64,000 nucleotides of DNA from Physcomitrium patens (taxonomy: Eukaryota; Streptophyta; Bryopsida; Funariales; Funariaceae), in NCBI RefSeq assembly GCF_000002425.4, contig NC_037265.1, positions 4,090,814-4,154,813 of the forward strand. The letters are read 5' to 3'. The notes under the pieces were generated by a model, which was not told where the DNA came from, did not search any database, and saw only the letters and a list, made by a program, of their open reading frames with translations. Made by a program: the position numbers and the translations under genes. Positions 35,772 to 49,295 of this stretch are shown piece by piece. Each line of letters starts with the position of its first letter. Positions within the stretch are counted from its first letter, which is position 1.

Positions 35772-37325
35772 ACACCCTCAGTAGATGCATATCTTGTAGA
35801 GAATCATTAACCCACAGTTTCAATATGTTCTAGCAACACAGTATATGGTTGATGCACAAGCAATGTGCAAAGCCAGAAAGTAACTACTGGAAAGAGTCAG
35901 TGCTGTGCAGAACGTCATATTGATATGTAGTCCCTCGATTTTGTATCTATATCTGGATCTATGTAAGTTGCACCTATCAAGAAACACAACCACATTTTTG
36001 TTTATGGGCATACGCGAACCTCTTCATTGTATGTTTCTCGAAATGGGTGTTTCATGTAATGTTATCGTTCAGATCTAGGATTTTGTGTAGCCAATAGTTG
36101 AGACTGTAGATTTCGACAAGGACGAACAATTCGTTGGAAACCTATGGCAATAATTTGATGATTTTCTCTATGCTATGATTCTCTAAAAGTACATACAAGT
36201 AGCTCCCTGAGAAGTGAAAGCACTATTTCCTGCATTTGGGCACAGTTTCTTGGGATAATATACCTGTGTTCACTTGGCGTGGGCATGCATGGATCCAATT
36301 TTCTTGATATCACGTTGCACCTGAACTTCTATCAACAATTTTAGATCAATTGGGGACCAGTTTGGCAGTTGTACTTATCATGTATTCTCCACGCCATGCC
36401 AGATTTCTTCCAGAGTACGAGTTTCCAACACCAGGAAGTGAAGGATGTCTGGAGGCTGCTTTTCACTTCTACGTACACGGCTACTTTTAACCGGAGTTAG
36501 GGTCGATTTTATACCGATTGATGTCCAAAGTTTATTCTGTTTTCGGGGTGAGAAGATGGGGTTAGTCCTGGAACTTTGCATCGAGTCGTATTTGAACTCT
36601 AAAAACTGTACATTAATGAACCTCAGCCAAGATTTGACGTGGTCCGAAGGCCAGACTGCAATTCGGATACATTTAAGACAAGGTTCGACATTGTCCAAAT
36701 GTTGGCTGCGTTGGGCGGTGATTTGGTAATTCAAAATCTTCAAGAGAGTTCAATACAACACAACATTGCTCTTGTTTAGAAGCAATGGACGCATTCATGC
36801 TCTTTTTTTATTGGTCAAATGGAATATATGGAACTTTACTCCTTTTTCTCTTAAGAACTGATTGCAATTTCCTACTCTCAAGCACAGTTGTTAGTAGACA
36901 ACACGCAAACTACAGTGCAGTATTTCGAAGGAATATGAATAATTGGTGAGTAAAATCAGACGTCAAGGTTGCTTCATCGCAGCCTTGCATAACTCATCTT
37001 TGAAGACCTGCAAGATGAGAGCACTGCGCGATTGTTCATCTTGTAGGCGAAAATCATTCTCGGTTATGAGTAAGAACAGAGACTGTATAACTGAATGTTG
37101 TAAGCAACTGGTACTCGCAAACTATAGACCGATGAATGAACGCTTTTCAACTCTCTTCCTGAACATCTCTAAATAATACAATTTTAAGCGTATTACCTGC
37201 TACGATATACTATTTTACCTACCCGGTAAGAAATTTACTTGGAACTGGAGGATGCTGTGCACACTGCCTGAGTTTATAACTCAACTTGTCGGCCATGCTG
37301 AAGTAGCTGCAACTGACCTAACACT
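35772..37325. other. Tail-to-tail intergenic region between DPM1 and ISE2
   Basis: The two genes converge here. The region should hold both 3' UTRs. An unrecognised 121-codon frame on the minus strand at 36378-36743 has no motif. No other gene seen. Confidence 0.5.
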
Positions 37326-37842
37326 TTACATGAAGAGCTCGCTGATAGGTGATCTGTCCATAGCTGCTTGAGCTGCTCTTGCGTTCGTTTCAATCTTAGG
37401 GTCGATATGAGGCAAATATGGAATCTGGAGCGGGAAAAAGATACGGTAAGACGCTGGATGCTACGCGAATATTTTTAGCATGAGCAATCTGGGTCCTATT
37501 AAATGTTCACCCTTTCACAGCGCAAGCTTTTCATGTCCGACCAATGAACTGTAGCACAAACCAACAAACAGTAGAGAATTTTGAGAACAGTCGATGGGGT
37601 AAAATTCAACCTGTGAAACAAGGTCCAGAGTTTTGCGCAGAAGGCGGGCTGCATCACCCTCGTCCATGTCACAGTGTTCAATTAACTCCTGCCATGAGAC
37701 ACCTGATGCCCATGCTTCTAGTATGCCAGCAAACGATTTGTCCAATAGCACTGGAATCTGCACCATTCAGGAGTAGTTTGAAATAAATTGCCCATCTTGG
37801 AAATCATTTGCAGACTACTGCATAATAAGCTTTTAGTTCTAG

Positions 37843-37880
<38 letters not shown>

Positions 37881-40800
37881 GTATAAATTGAATTGTGCAC
37901 GAAGGAAAAATGGATCCAATGCATTCCTAGTAGTCACTGCATGTATAAAATGAGTAGACTTAGAGTAGGTTAGAAGTACGGTCAGTACGAATGCAAGTCA
38001 GCAGTCTGGTTAGTACGAATAAAGGTCTGTAGCGTAAGAAGGCAGGGATGCTGACCTCTACGCCATGGCTGGCCTGCAACCTTAGCACCCACTCGCGAAG
38101 ATCCTCCATTTTTATGACCCAGTCTCTCACTCCTCGAGATTCACTATACTTCATACTGCAGTAACCAAATAACGTGGAAAAGAATTAATCTCAACAGAAT
38201 TCTAAGAGCACTATTACATTGATTCGTACGCCACTTTGTTGTATAAACTCTGGTGTTTTTCGAAGTACTAATCCCGTGGACTAGATGAACCATACCTGGT
38301 ATTTGACTTGTTACGCGTTTTCATTCCTTCTGAAACAAGAGCGCCACAAGCGGCTGCAAGCTGAGCCGGCTCCAAAGAATAAGTGGCATCTCTCGTGACT
38401 GCAAGGGTGAGCCAAAGTTCGTTTGTTCCTCGTACAACTGCTGCGGTTTCTCCTAGAGGGAGTAGAGAATTTGAGTCTGCGCTCAGTGCACCAGCTTCTT
38501 GTAGGACGCTCATGACCTGTAGCTCACGTAGATGTATTGACATTATTACATATTATCGATCAGCCAAGTTTTGTTAAGAGACTTAGCGAAGTATTAACAT
38601 TCGAATGCAAATACCATAATAATGTACAAAAAAACATACATGAATCTAAAGCAGAGGCCAAAGCTTACATGCAAAAAGTCCTGCCACTCAGATGGCCGCA
38701 AGTCCTTCATCCGATTGGCAATATCAGATGCCGTGGACTTAAGGTTTGTAATCTTCTTTCTCCGTTTCTGTTGAAGGTCTAAAAGGAGCTTGTACTTCCG
38801 GTAACCCTGAGTTTGTTTAAGCTTCTTCGTCAACTTTACTACATCCTCTTTGTGGTTAGCTAACGTCTTCTCTGCATTCACCAGATCAGATGACCCCTGC
38901 AAGGTTGAAATACAACTACTTGCATTAGTATTCAATAAGAATTCTGGTTGCTTGGAAAGGCCAAGTGCAATTGTTGGTAGGTGAGTTGGTAGAGGGCTAC
39001 GTGATGCAAATGACATTCAACAATACTATCAGATTAAAATAATGTCTATTTCAGTACATAAAAATTACCTGCCATTCCTTTGCAAGCTCGTGAGCCGAGG
39101 GTACTTGGCATGCCCATGCGAAGGTATCCGCTCCGCTTTCACCATTCCAAACTGCGTGACATGAGGAGGTTCCTGACTCTCCAACCTTCGCCCACACTAG
39201 AAGGCCAATCCGCAACCTCTCCCTCAAAAATGTACCAACACATTCTCCTGCTGAATTCGTGCTGGAAATGAGCAAGTTATTGTGAACAGATTTTACTGAT
39301 CCTCCAGTGAACATGTACCAGTAATTATCAGACCCTAAACCCACATAATGCGAAATTGCCGAGCCAATGGCATAGCCTCCCTCTATATTTGATGCGGTTG
39401 ACATGAGACCCTCATTGTCTTCGTCATCAACCAAGATTTCATCTCCTAGAAGTTCTGGTTCCTGTGGAGCACTAAATCAAGGTTTGAATTGAGAAAGCAC
39501 TCCAAAAGTTTGTGTATAAGTCCAAAACTTGGATGTAGTTAATGATACATAAACTAAAGCACATTCCACGTAAATACTATCATAAGCTTAAGTATGTCTC
39601 TTGCATTTGAATATTTCAAGTCCATAATATTTCAGATCACAAGTGCGTCACCTGCGTGTCCGTCTCAACAGTTAGAGATGGAGAGCTCCCGATACAGACA
39701 ACAGGCACAACACGCTCCTCGCCAGTCATTTGGTCCTTAAATTCAACGCACAAAAAGGGTAGTGGATTGTCGTCACTTCCTATAAACCGTTCTACCATTT
39801 TCTCACGTATGTGTTGCAGCTGCTGTTGGGATTTCTGGACGAGACCCTTGGCCTCCTGCAAATCCATCCGTGATACACATTCAATGCGACTGCTTCATAG
39901 ATTTAAAATTGATACGCATTCAAGCAATCTAGATTAGCGTGTTCCTTCCACTTGTAATGATACTAAAACGAGGCAAGTATGGACATGCCACAAACTTCCC
40001 ACCGACAAAGCAGTTATGATAAAACATTTTGCTGCAAGAAATCTAAAAGAAACCTTACCGCAACCCTCTTTGACAGTGCAGTATACTCTTGCAACTGCTT
40101 CTTGTTAAGTTCTTTTGCCAGACAGGAAAAGAAACCTTCTGAAGTAATTTCGGCTTGCAGACGCTCTATTTCCTGACGCAAGCTTGTCAGATGCTGCTGG
40201 GCTGAGACCAGGACGTCACTTCCCACAAAATTTCCGAAGGATTGATCAACGAGAGCATTCACCTCTTCTAGACTCCGTGGTCTACGTGTCATGCGAACAC
40301 GCTCATCATTGTGAGATTTCTCTTCTAGAATTGCCACTCTCGGTCCCTGCAACAACAACAACAACAACAACAATAAAGGGTCGTTACCACAAAACGATAG
40401 AACACCACAAAAAAAAAATTAGAAAAACATAACGCAGATGGGACGGGTTTCTGTAACATCTGCCCTTGTATATATCACCCAAAGACGATCCTTTTGTGGC
40501 CTAGTGGTGCAATGTTTAGTATTGTTCGGAAAAAGATATACAGCCGTCATGGAGATCATCATCAGAAATAGCATACAAGAATACACACTAGATGTCAAAA
40601 TATAGGGAACTCCACCTCCCAGACTTAGAAACCTTACCGCAAGGAGGTTAAGGACCATTCCGTAGGTGGTTGTAAATTGCGAAACTAAAGGTTCAGGTCC
40701 TGCAAATAGCACCTCACAGAAGTCCTCTGCACCCTCGAATGGTGTTTGCACTACCACCACATGGCCTTGGTCATCGATTCCGCGTCTCCCTGCTCGTCCA

Positions 40801-43800
40801 GCCATTTGCAGCATTGCATTCGAGCTTAAAAGCGCTAGCCCATCATTGCTACGTTTACTCATGGAAGAAATTACAGACGTCCTGTAATCCAAACACAATC
40901 AAGCTGTGTTAATGTCAAGGCTGTATACACTTAAATGCCGACATCTCGTTTGTGTCATTGCACTTTGTGAAAAGAATTCTTCGTCAAAACAAGAAAAAGA
41001 AAAGTATCAAGAGTTCCAAGGCAACGAGTGGATCTTTGATAAATCCGAACTAATTCTTTGATTCTTCTGCGTAAGAAGGCAATTGCTCTACATACCTTGT
41101 GGGCATATTTACGCCAGCTGCTAGGGTCTCAGTTGTGAACACTACTTTGACAAGGCCTTTCTGGAATAGCTCTTCGATAAAAGCCTTCCAGGTTGGTAGG
41201 CAGCCCGCATGATGTGCGGCTGCTCCTTGCAGAAGAGCTTTCACACTTCTGTGTCTAATGGCATCTGGATGCTGGTGCTGGTATTCTCTGAGAGCTTCTT
41301 GTACTTGCTTTACCTCATCATCGGACAGCAGGTTGCATTCCTGGTGCAAGAAAATTGCCCTTCAGTAATTTCATAATAGGATTTCACAACTTTCTGGCAA
41401 TGGAATCGAATGATTTAACCGTACCTGAACGTAACTCACTGCTGCATCGCAGCCCTTGCGGCTGAAAATGAACCACATTGCTGGCAACATATCTCGCTCT
41501 TTCAATTGCATCAGAGTGTCCATTATTTTTGGGACCTACAACCAATATACTTACAGCACCAATTTAGTCATCAGAAGTTGGTGACTTGATGGTCAGCAAC
41601 TTGCGCACGTATATTAAAACTGTGGACTCTATTGTCAACCAAAACAACTTACCAAAACTTGTTTTTAAAATAAAGAAAGAAACGAAAGAACTCCGAAACA
41701 TTGTAAAATGTAGTTCTAAAATATAATACAACTCTGATTTCCAACGGTAAGTGTAGAGGAGTCAGAATTTTTGTGTTAAGTTTCATGTAAAGGAACATCT
41801 GTTTTCGGAATTGCAGAGAAAGCGTTTGGTTAATCGCATCAACCTGTTTACGACGAAGAAACATAAGTTGTTCTTCACTAAGCTTCTTTTCAATGTCCTT
41901 CCCTTTCTGCGTTCGGCTTTCTCCACGGTCCTTTCCTCCGAAGCCCGTTTTAGTGCGGAGAGGCGAAGGCTGATCATTCTTGTAAAGCTCTTCTCCAAAG
42001 TAATCCATAAACATGCGTTTACTCTCTTTATCATGTTTAAACTTTAGCTTCCTACAATAATTAGAAAATACATAAAAATACACATTAAAAATTTTAACAG
42101 ATCGAAAAACTACAGTAGAGAATAAATCAGAGGTCAGCCGAAACGATTTGATCCACATGTTCTCAATATTAGACAGTGGAAAATACTCCAGTCAAGCTGA
42201 CAAGAATCATTTAGCTCACGGATTCATAGCGGTTGATTCCTCGTTCAGTAACGGAAGCAGGGCCTGACGAGTTGAGAAGTGCCATTGAAGTGGCACGGGC
42301 CTCTTCGAGGCGGTAATTAACTGTGTAGGGCCGTGTACCTTTAAGCGAAGATCAGCACTCACTATTAGCTAACTATCTCATCTAGAGCTTGTCATTCTAC
42401 GACAAGAATTGAACCCATGAGGGTAAGAGAATCGATATGAGGACTAATTATGACAACTGATGCAAATGTCTGTCAAATCTGTTACATTTCGGGCAGCCTT
42501 CAAATAAAAGGTGGGCTTCCGAGAGACTTAGTATTAGGTCGACCAAAATGAAGACAAAATTGAACGCACCTTGGTAATCCAGCCAGCCAGTTCGTCCGGA
42601 TTTGCTACTGTAGCTGACAGGCAGATCAATTGCACGTCTTTCGGACAGTATATTATCTGCAAAGTTAATCATTTGTTGGTGAAAATCCATATCGTGTAGC
42701 CACAAGACTACATGATATTTTAACAAGACTGATCACATGCTTCTGAAGTACTGAGCATCACTTCGGACTTCAGTGCCACCTGACGTACCACAAGACTCCT
42801 TGCTTAAAAATTCCACATCAAGAACATTTCTAGTTATAGATAATCTGGAAGAACGAGTGTGCTACACAAGATGAAACAACCATTGAACAATAACTTTATC
42901 TGAAACCAGATCTTGAAGATATGTCCAAGTAATTCAAGTAAATCTTTGATAAACGAGTATGATCACGGAAAAGCCAAACAATAACTAAGAACATCCACGT
43001 CTACACTGCACATGTACGAATCATTAAAAATAAATATTTTAAGAGCGGTGACTAATCGAAAGAGCTCACTGTTTCCTCCCAAACAGTTCCCCGAGAAATA
43101 TCGCTGAGGTAGTGCACTTCATCCAAAACAATAGCATCCACGTCCGTCAACCAGCCCTTCCCTGCGGAGCTGCCTACACTGCTCACAGCATCATTACCGA
43201 TACTTAGTTTTTATTCAATTTAATGAGATGGTCCTTATCAATCACAAATAATACAGCCCTACTTGGTTAATCCTACAAGAAGATTTCTGCTCTCGGGTGG
43301 GTACCATCAAAAGAACAAAGAATTGGAGGTATTAGAAGGTTGCACCTTTCATAGAGCATATTGCGTAGAATCTCAGTGGTCATAACCATGATAGGCGCCT
43401 TTCTATTCACCACTGCATCTCCTGTGAGCAGTCCCACATTGTTTTCTCCGAAAGTCCCTCTGCAAGAACAAATAAATATGAGATTCAATCACGGAATTTT
43501 AAAACATGAAACTATGTCGAAGTGAGGAGTAGAAATCCGAGTGATCCAATTCACACTTACTGAAACTCACGAAACTTTTGATTCGACAGAGCCTTCAAGG
43601 GAGTGGTATACAGAAGCCGCTTTCCTCTTGCTAGGATTGCTGCTGCAGCAGCCTCAGCAATGAGAGTTTTACCGCTGCTTGTTGGAGCACATACAACCAA
43701 AGATGAACCCTCCAGAAAGCTTGTGACACCTCTTTCCTGCAACAGAGTGCATAAGTTTACCCACTCTGTTAGAAACACATTAGCGACAGCCTCAGCAAAT

Positions 43801-44474
43801 GCATTACTCCACGTAGCGAAAACATATCACGTGAAGGGCAGTGAATAAGGCATAGAGGTTTAGACGAAGGAACGTGGAATACAATCCGAATCTTTTGGGA
43901 TTAGGGGAATTGCTCTGTAGTACATATTGCCCAAGATTATTCGTCTTACTTTTGCGTCAAACCAGAAACGTATTTGAGAGAATGCCGAAAATACAGAGAA
44001 TTCTAAACATTATCGCACCTGGAAATTGTCCAAGGGAAAGTCATACAGAGACGCAACGTCCTCCAACGACAATTCTCGGTCGCGTACTCGTTCCCGAAAC
44101 TCCTGCATCCTGTCCCGCCCTGTCTCTCCCTTGCCAACGTCGCCATCTCCGCGCGCAGAGTCACCAAACACTAAAACACCCTGATTCTCACTAGCATACG
44201 ACTTCAATTTCCAGTCCTTAATCACACTTTCACTCGAATCGATGCTTGTCTGTATCCCACTCCACCCAGCGTCCACTAACAGTAACTTGAAGATTATCTT
44301 CACATGCAAACGAACAGCACCAACCCCATGAGCTGGCCCGCCTACGGAAATTGGAGCTGAATGCTGCCTTCTCGCGACGGTTGTAGAGCTTCTCCTGAAT
44401 GTAACTCCGCGCGTTTGAACGTCAAATGGCGATACCAGCAACGCAGCCTGGCGTGTGATCATGGACATCGCCAT
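37326..44474 (-). CDS. ISE2: Chloroplast DEVH-box RNA helicase ISE2 (Ski2-like)
   Basis: Plant Ski2-like helicase, known in Arabidopsis as INCREASED SIZE EXCLUSION LIMIT 2, needed for plastid RNA processing and translation and for plasmodesmatal regulation. Eighteen exons on the minus strand: 44474-44019, 43736-43561, 43459-43346, 43178-43070, 42656-42570, 42338-42220, 42051-41844, 41535-41425, 41340-41096, 40881-40638, 40346-40059, 39855-39652, 39461-39069, 38896-38669, 38516-38296, 38155-38056, 37757-37611, 37424-37326. All phases agree, giving 1182 residues (Arabidopsis about 1171). The N-terminus is rich in Ser, Thr and Arg, like a transit peptide. Helicase motifs: Walker A APTSSGKT (about 169-176), DEVH at 268-271, SAT at 299-301, and motif VI QMAGRAGRRG at 567-576. 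A helical C-terminal part contains GETAAVVRG and ends MDRSPISELFM. No disruption seen. It diverges from the receptor kinase at 44931. Confidence 0.96.
37845..37873. repeat. Poly(A) run in an ISE2 intron
   Basis: Twenty-nine consecutive A on the plus strand (poly-T in the ISE2 transcript) in the intron between exons 16 and 17. As a T-rich tract on the sense strand it would be compatible with a polypyrimidine tract, but it is 88 bases from the acceptor. Confidence 0.85.
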
Positions 44475-44930
44475 AGCCAGAGTAGGTGACTTCTGGCAAC
44501 AGCGACTACCTAGTTCCTAGCAGAGTCAGCGACTCTGCCACAAGACCTACTCGCCCATCTGCAAGGAGAATCTACAATATCCTAGAATCTAGAATTACTT
44601 TCGTTTGAGATTAACCTTTCAGAATGTCGCCATGAACCTCGCTGTTCATTGCGAAAGTGGAGGGCCATGACAGGCATTGGCGGGCGGGGCGTGCAGCATT
44701 TGTACCATTGCGGCATTCTCCTGTTTACATGAGTGTGGGTGGGCATTTATGTGACGAGGCCGGGCAATAATTCTCCGGGTTCTTGTGATGGACCAAGTGC
44801 CGAACAGGTTATGTTGGTGAGGGGTGCTGGTGAGGATGGCATTTCTATTGCACCAAGGACTAAATACGGTATGAGGAGTTGGGGAGTTTAGACCGGGTTG
44901 AGACAGTTGGGGTTTCCAAAGGTGGAGAAG
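44475..44930. promoter_or_regulatory. Divergent promoter region between ISE2 and the LRR receptor kinase
   Basis: The start codons of the two genes are 456 bp apart and point away from each other, so both promoters and 5' UTRs share this stretch. I see no strong TATA box. It is more GC-rich than the introns. Co-regulation is possible but not shown. Confidence 0.5.
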
Positions 44931-47900
44931 ATGATGTGGGATGTGACAATGGAGAGGTGCAGGCAGCTGAAGACGCGGACGAAAAGTAAAGAATTGGTGA
45001 TGATCGCAGTGATACTGGGTTTGTGCTTAGGGTGGGCAGAAATTGCTTCTGCGTTGGAAGCGCAAATTTTGCTCGATTTCAAGTCTGCTGTCAGCGACGG
45101 AAGCGGCGAGCTTGCCAACTGGTCGCCGGCCGACCCGACACCGTGCAATTGGACTGGAGTGCGATGCTCGTCGGGTGTGGTGACGGAACTCAACTTGAAG
45201 GATATGAATGTCTCAGGGACCGTGCCGATTGGCTTGGGTAAGGAGCTAAACTTCCTTTGCTTCACTTCCTCTTCTTTGACACAGCGGACGTTACACCGTC
45301 GAACATCGTCTCCCAAAAAGTACGAGAGGCGCACTGTCGGAGAGATGGTAGGGGACGGAGTTTGCCTCGTCTGTGTGCATTAGAAACTGCATGCTTTTGA
45401 GGTACACGGCCTGAAACTTGAGAACAGAAACGTTTTATTTGTAATGCATATAGCCGAGACACATTCCATTTCCTGTTCATAACCTACAGCAAAGCTTCTC
45501 AAGTGACCTATACGTGAAATTTGAAGTAGTCGGTCGCAGCTTTATGGCTACGGGCAGAGTAATCATGGATTCATGCACACTCCTGCACTTAATCAACCTC
45601 TTGGAGCTTAGACATTGAGTAGCTTTTTGATATGCAACTGCATGTTCATATTTCGTGCTCAACATACTCTGAGACCAGCCTTATACGTAGTTGCCAAGAT
45701 TTAACCAACGCGGTCCTTCAGGATTTGTACTGTACTTAATGTCGAGGAAGGTGTGCCACGCTACTGCGCACAAGCTTGAACATGCTGAACATAGCTACTC
45801 ACATCGAAACTGTTGTTCGAAAACTTGTTCAGGAGGATTAAAGAATTTAACAAGCTTAGATTTCGGAAATACGTCGCTTCAAGGTCCAGTTCCAACCGAT
45901 CTTCTCAACTGCACCAACCTTGTCTACCTCAACCTAAGCAACACGTACATGGAAGGCCCTCTTCCGGAAGGAATCTCAAACTTGAAGCTACTTCGAACCC
46001 TGGACTTCTCCTACTCCAGTTTCAGTGGCCCCTTGCCAGCATCGTTGGGCGAGTTAATATCCCTCGAAATCTTGAACCTGGCTTTAGCTAATTTCTCTGG
46101 ATCACTACCCTCAAGCCTTGGTAACCTACTAACTTTAAAGGAGATTTTCTTGGGCGTTGCAAACTTCACCCCTGCTCCAATTCCCGAGTGGTTTGGAAAC
46201 TTCACAGAACTGGAGGTGCTTAAGCTGAACAGTATGAACTTCACGGCTAGCCCACTACCATCTTGGTTAGAGAAGATGCCCAAGTTGCGAATAGTGGACC
46301 TCTCGTATTGTAACTTGGTAGAAAGCATCCCGTCCTTCTTGGGTCTCCTCGGAAACCTCGAGACGCTCTTTTTGAAACACAATACCCTGGGCGGCACTAT
46401 TCCAGAGATCTTCGAGAACCTGACTCGCCTTTCATCACTCGATCTGTCGGAGAATAATCTCATAGGAAGTATTCCCAAGTCTCTGACGTCAGCAACTAAT
46501 TTGAATACCATACAGCTTTATTCAAACACTCTTTCAGGAGAGCTACCTGCAGATTTGGGTAACCTGAAGCGTCTAGCCCAAATTGACGTCGCTATGAATA
46601 ACTTGAGCGGTGCGATACCTGCGTCTGTTTCAAATTTAACCAATCTCATCAGGCTACATCTCTATGATAATAATTTCGAGGGACAGATCCCCCCTGGGAT
46701 CGCTGTCATTACAGGCCTCACAGAATTTGTGGTCTTCGCAAATCAATTCACGGGCGAGGTTCCTCAAGAACTCGGCACAAATTGCATCCTTGAGCGGTTT
46801 GATGTCTCAACTAACAGTCTCTCCGGGAATGTACCCCCCAACCTTTGCAGCGGACAAGCCTTGAGAGAATTGATCTTTTTCAACAACAACTTCACAGGTC
46901 CAGTACCTGCTGCTTATGGGAACTGTCAAAGCTTGGAAAGGGTGCGATTCGAAGGCAACAAGCTGTCAGGAACAGTTCCAGAGGGTTTATGGGGCCTTCC
47001 CTTGGTGGAGATAATTTCAATACAAGAAAACAACTTGGAAGGCATTATGTCCAGCAGTATCGGAGCTGCACTTAATCTGGGCGAACTCAAAATCCAGAAC
47101 AACAAGCTCAGTGGTCGTCTTCCTCCTGACCTAGGGAACATTACATCGATTCATAGAATCGACGCATCAGGGAACAATTTCCACGGTGTTATTCCTCCAG
47201 AATTGAGCCGTTTGAATAACCTGGATACGCTCAATCTCGCTGGAAACTCGTTCAATGGATCAATACCATCTGAGCTGGGAAAATGTAGTAACTTGATTCA
47301 GCTAAACCTTTCAAGGAATGAGCTTGAGGGCGTCATTCCCGCGGAGCTGGGTCTTCTTGTCGATCTTAATGTGCTAGATGTGTCGCACAACCACTTGTCG
47401 GGGAACCTGCCCTCAGAGCTCTCCAGCCTTCGCTTCACAAACTTAAACGTATCTTACAACAACCTTTCCGGTATTGTGCCGACAGATCTGCAACAAGTGG
47501 CAAGCATCGCCGGTAATGCAAATTTATGTATCTCAAAGGATAAGTGCCCAGTGGCCAGTACTCCAGCTGATCGACGTCTGATTGACAATAGCAGAATGAT
47601 TTGGGCTGTGGTGGGAACCTTCACTGCGGCGGTGATCATTTTTGTCTTGGGATCATGTTGCATTTGCAGGAAGTACAAGCTATTTTCACGGCCATGGAGG
47701 CAGAAGCAACTTGGCTCTGATTCATGGCACATAACGTCATTCCACAGGATGTTGATTCAAGAAGATGAATTTTCAGACTTGAATGAAGACGATGTGATTG
47801 GAATGGGTGGATCTGGCAAGGTATACAAAATTCTTTTGGGGAATGGACAAACTGTTGCTGTAAAGAAACTTATAAGTTTACGCAAGGAAGGATATCAATT

Positions 47901-49295
47901 GGATAGCGGATTTAAAGCTGAGGTGAGCTCTATGTATAAGCATCGCGGTTTTTTTTCTTGGCTCAAAGACTGAGCTAAGATTGTCAGGTTGTAATTCTTC
48001 ACTCGTGAAACTTGGATTTAAGCCGCAGTTAGAACGCTCATGTACTTGAAGTGTCACCTTGTATTTGACTAGAAGTTAAGGACGATTTTCTGATTTTTTT
48101 TATTCAAATACTGTGTAGGTGGAGACACTGGGTAACATACGCCACCGAAATATTGTCAAGCTTCTGTGTTGCTGTTCTAACAGCAATTCAAACCTGCTAG
48201 TCTACGAATTCATGACAAATGGCAGTGTAGGTGACATTTTGCATAGTACGAAAGGAGGTACTCTAGACTGGAGCTTGCGTTTGAGAATCGCCCTTGGCAC
48301 CGCCCAGGTATTGAAATTTAAGCCGAATGATTGACAGTAGTGTCAAATGGATGAATCGGCCTCAAGAATAGTGGAAGATTTGGCTGATCTCTCCCATTAA
48401 TTCTGTTGTTGTATCGTTTATTTTATTTTCAACAACAGCTAGAGACATGGACTGGGTACTTAAATGAGAAATCCAATTCAGCAGACCGTTGGATGCAAGT
48501 AACCTCATGTGATTTTGGATTTGCAGGGATTGGAATATTTACACCATGACTGTGATCCTCCGATTACGCACAGAGATATCAAATCCAACAACATTCTACT
48601 TGACTGTGATTACCAGGCTCATGTTGCTGATTTTGGCCTAGCTAAAGTGCTTGAATATGCAACTGGGGATCTTGAATCCATGTCACATATTGCTGGTTCG
48701 CATGGATACATTGCGCCAGGTAATCCTCATAACTTTGTAACTCATCTTCTTTTAATTTCTCACCATCTTTCGCCCTTAATGCCCTGATATTCAAGATATT
48801 ACGTAGATTGTCTGCACGATTCACGAATACGCTATTGATGTTAGCACAAAAAAAAATTTGTCAATTATCTGTAAGAATTGATCATTTTGTCTATATATCG
48901 TTAGTTTTACAACTTTATAATAATGATTTGCTCTGTTTCTGGATTGTCAATGATTTTGCCGACTTCCAGAGTATGCCTACACGTTGAAAGTTGGTCAAAA
49001 AGGTGATGTTTACAGCTTTGGCATCGTTCTTCTTGAGCTTATTACTGGTAAGCAACCAACGGACCCTTCTTTCAGTGAAGGAGTGGACCTTGTGAAATGG
49101 GTGAACATAGGCCTACAAAGTAAAGAAGGCATCAACAGTATCCTTGATCCTCGTGTTGGATCCCCTGCTCCCTACAACATGGATTCCTTTCTGGGAGTGG
49201 GTATTTTGTGTACAAGCAAGCTTCCCATGCAGCGTCCATCAATGCGTGAGGTCGTTAAAATGCTGAAGGAGGTGGCCCCAAATATAGAACTCTAG
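44931..49295 (+). CDS. LRR receptor-like kinase, subfamily XI (HAESA-like)
   Basis: Plasma-membrane receptor kinase; relatives (HAESA, CLV1, PXY, PEPR) sense secreted peptides and control cell separation, stem cells or defence. Five exons, 44931-45237, 45833-47922, 48119-48307, 48527-48719 and 48970-49295, join to 1034 residues. A hydrophobic signal peptide ([20 protein letters not shown]) is followed by the N-cap ([16 protein letters not shown]) and about 20 leucine-rich repeats to about residue 640. The transmembrane helix is near 691-713 ([19 protein letters not shown]). The kinase has G-loop [10 protein letters not shown] (759-768), Lys780, HRDIKSNN (877-884), DFG (897-899) and [10 protein letters not shown], so it should be active; an Arg before Asp marks an RD kinase. 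The introns within the kinase part follow conserved positions. The ATG at 44931 is the first in frame; ATGs at 44934 and 44949 would also keep the signal peptide. The ligand is unknown. Confidence 0.93.

Noticed and set aside
36378-36743. 121-codon minus-strand frame between DPM1 and ISE2
   Set aside because: No motif, no splice links, overlaps an equally long plus-strand frame and lies where two 3' UTRs are expected.
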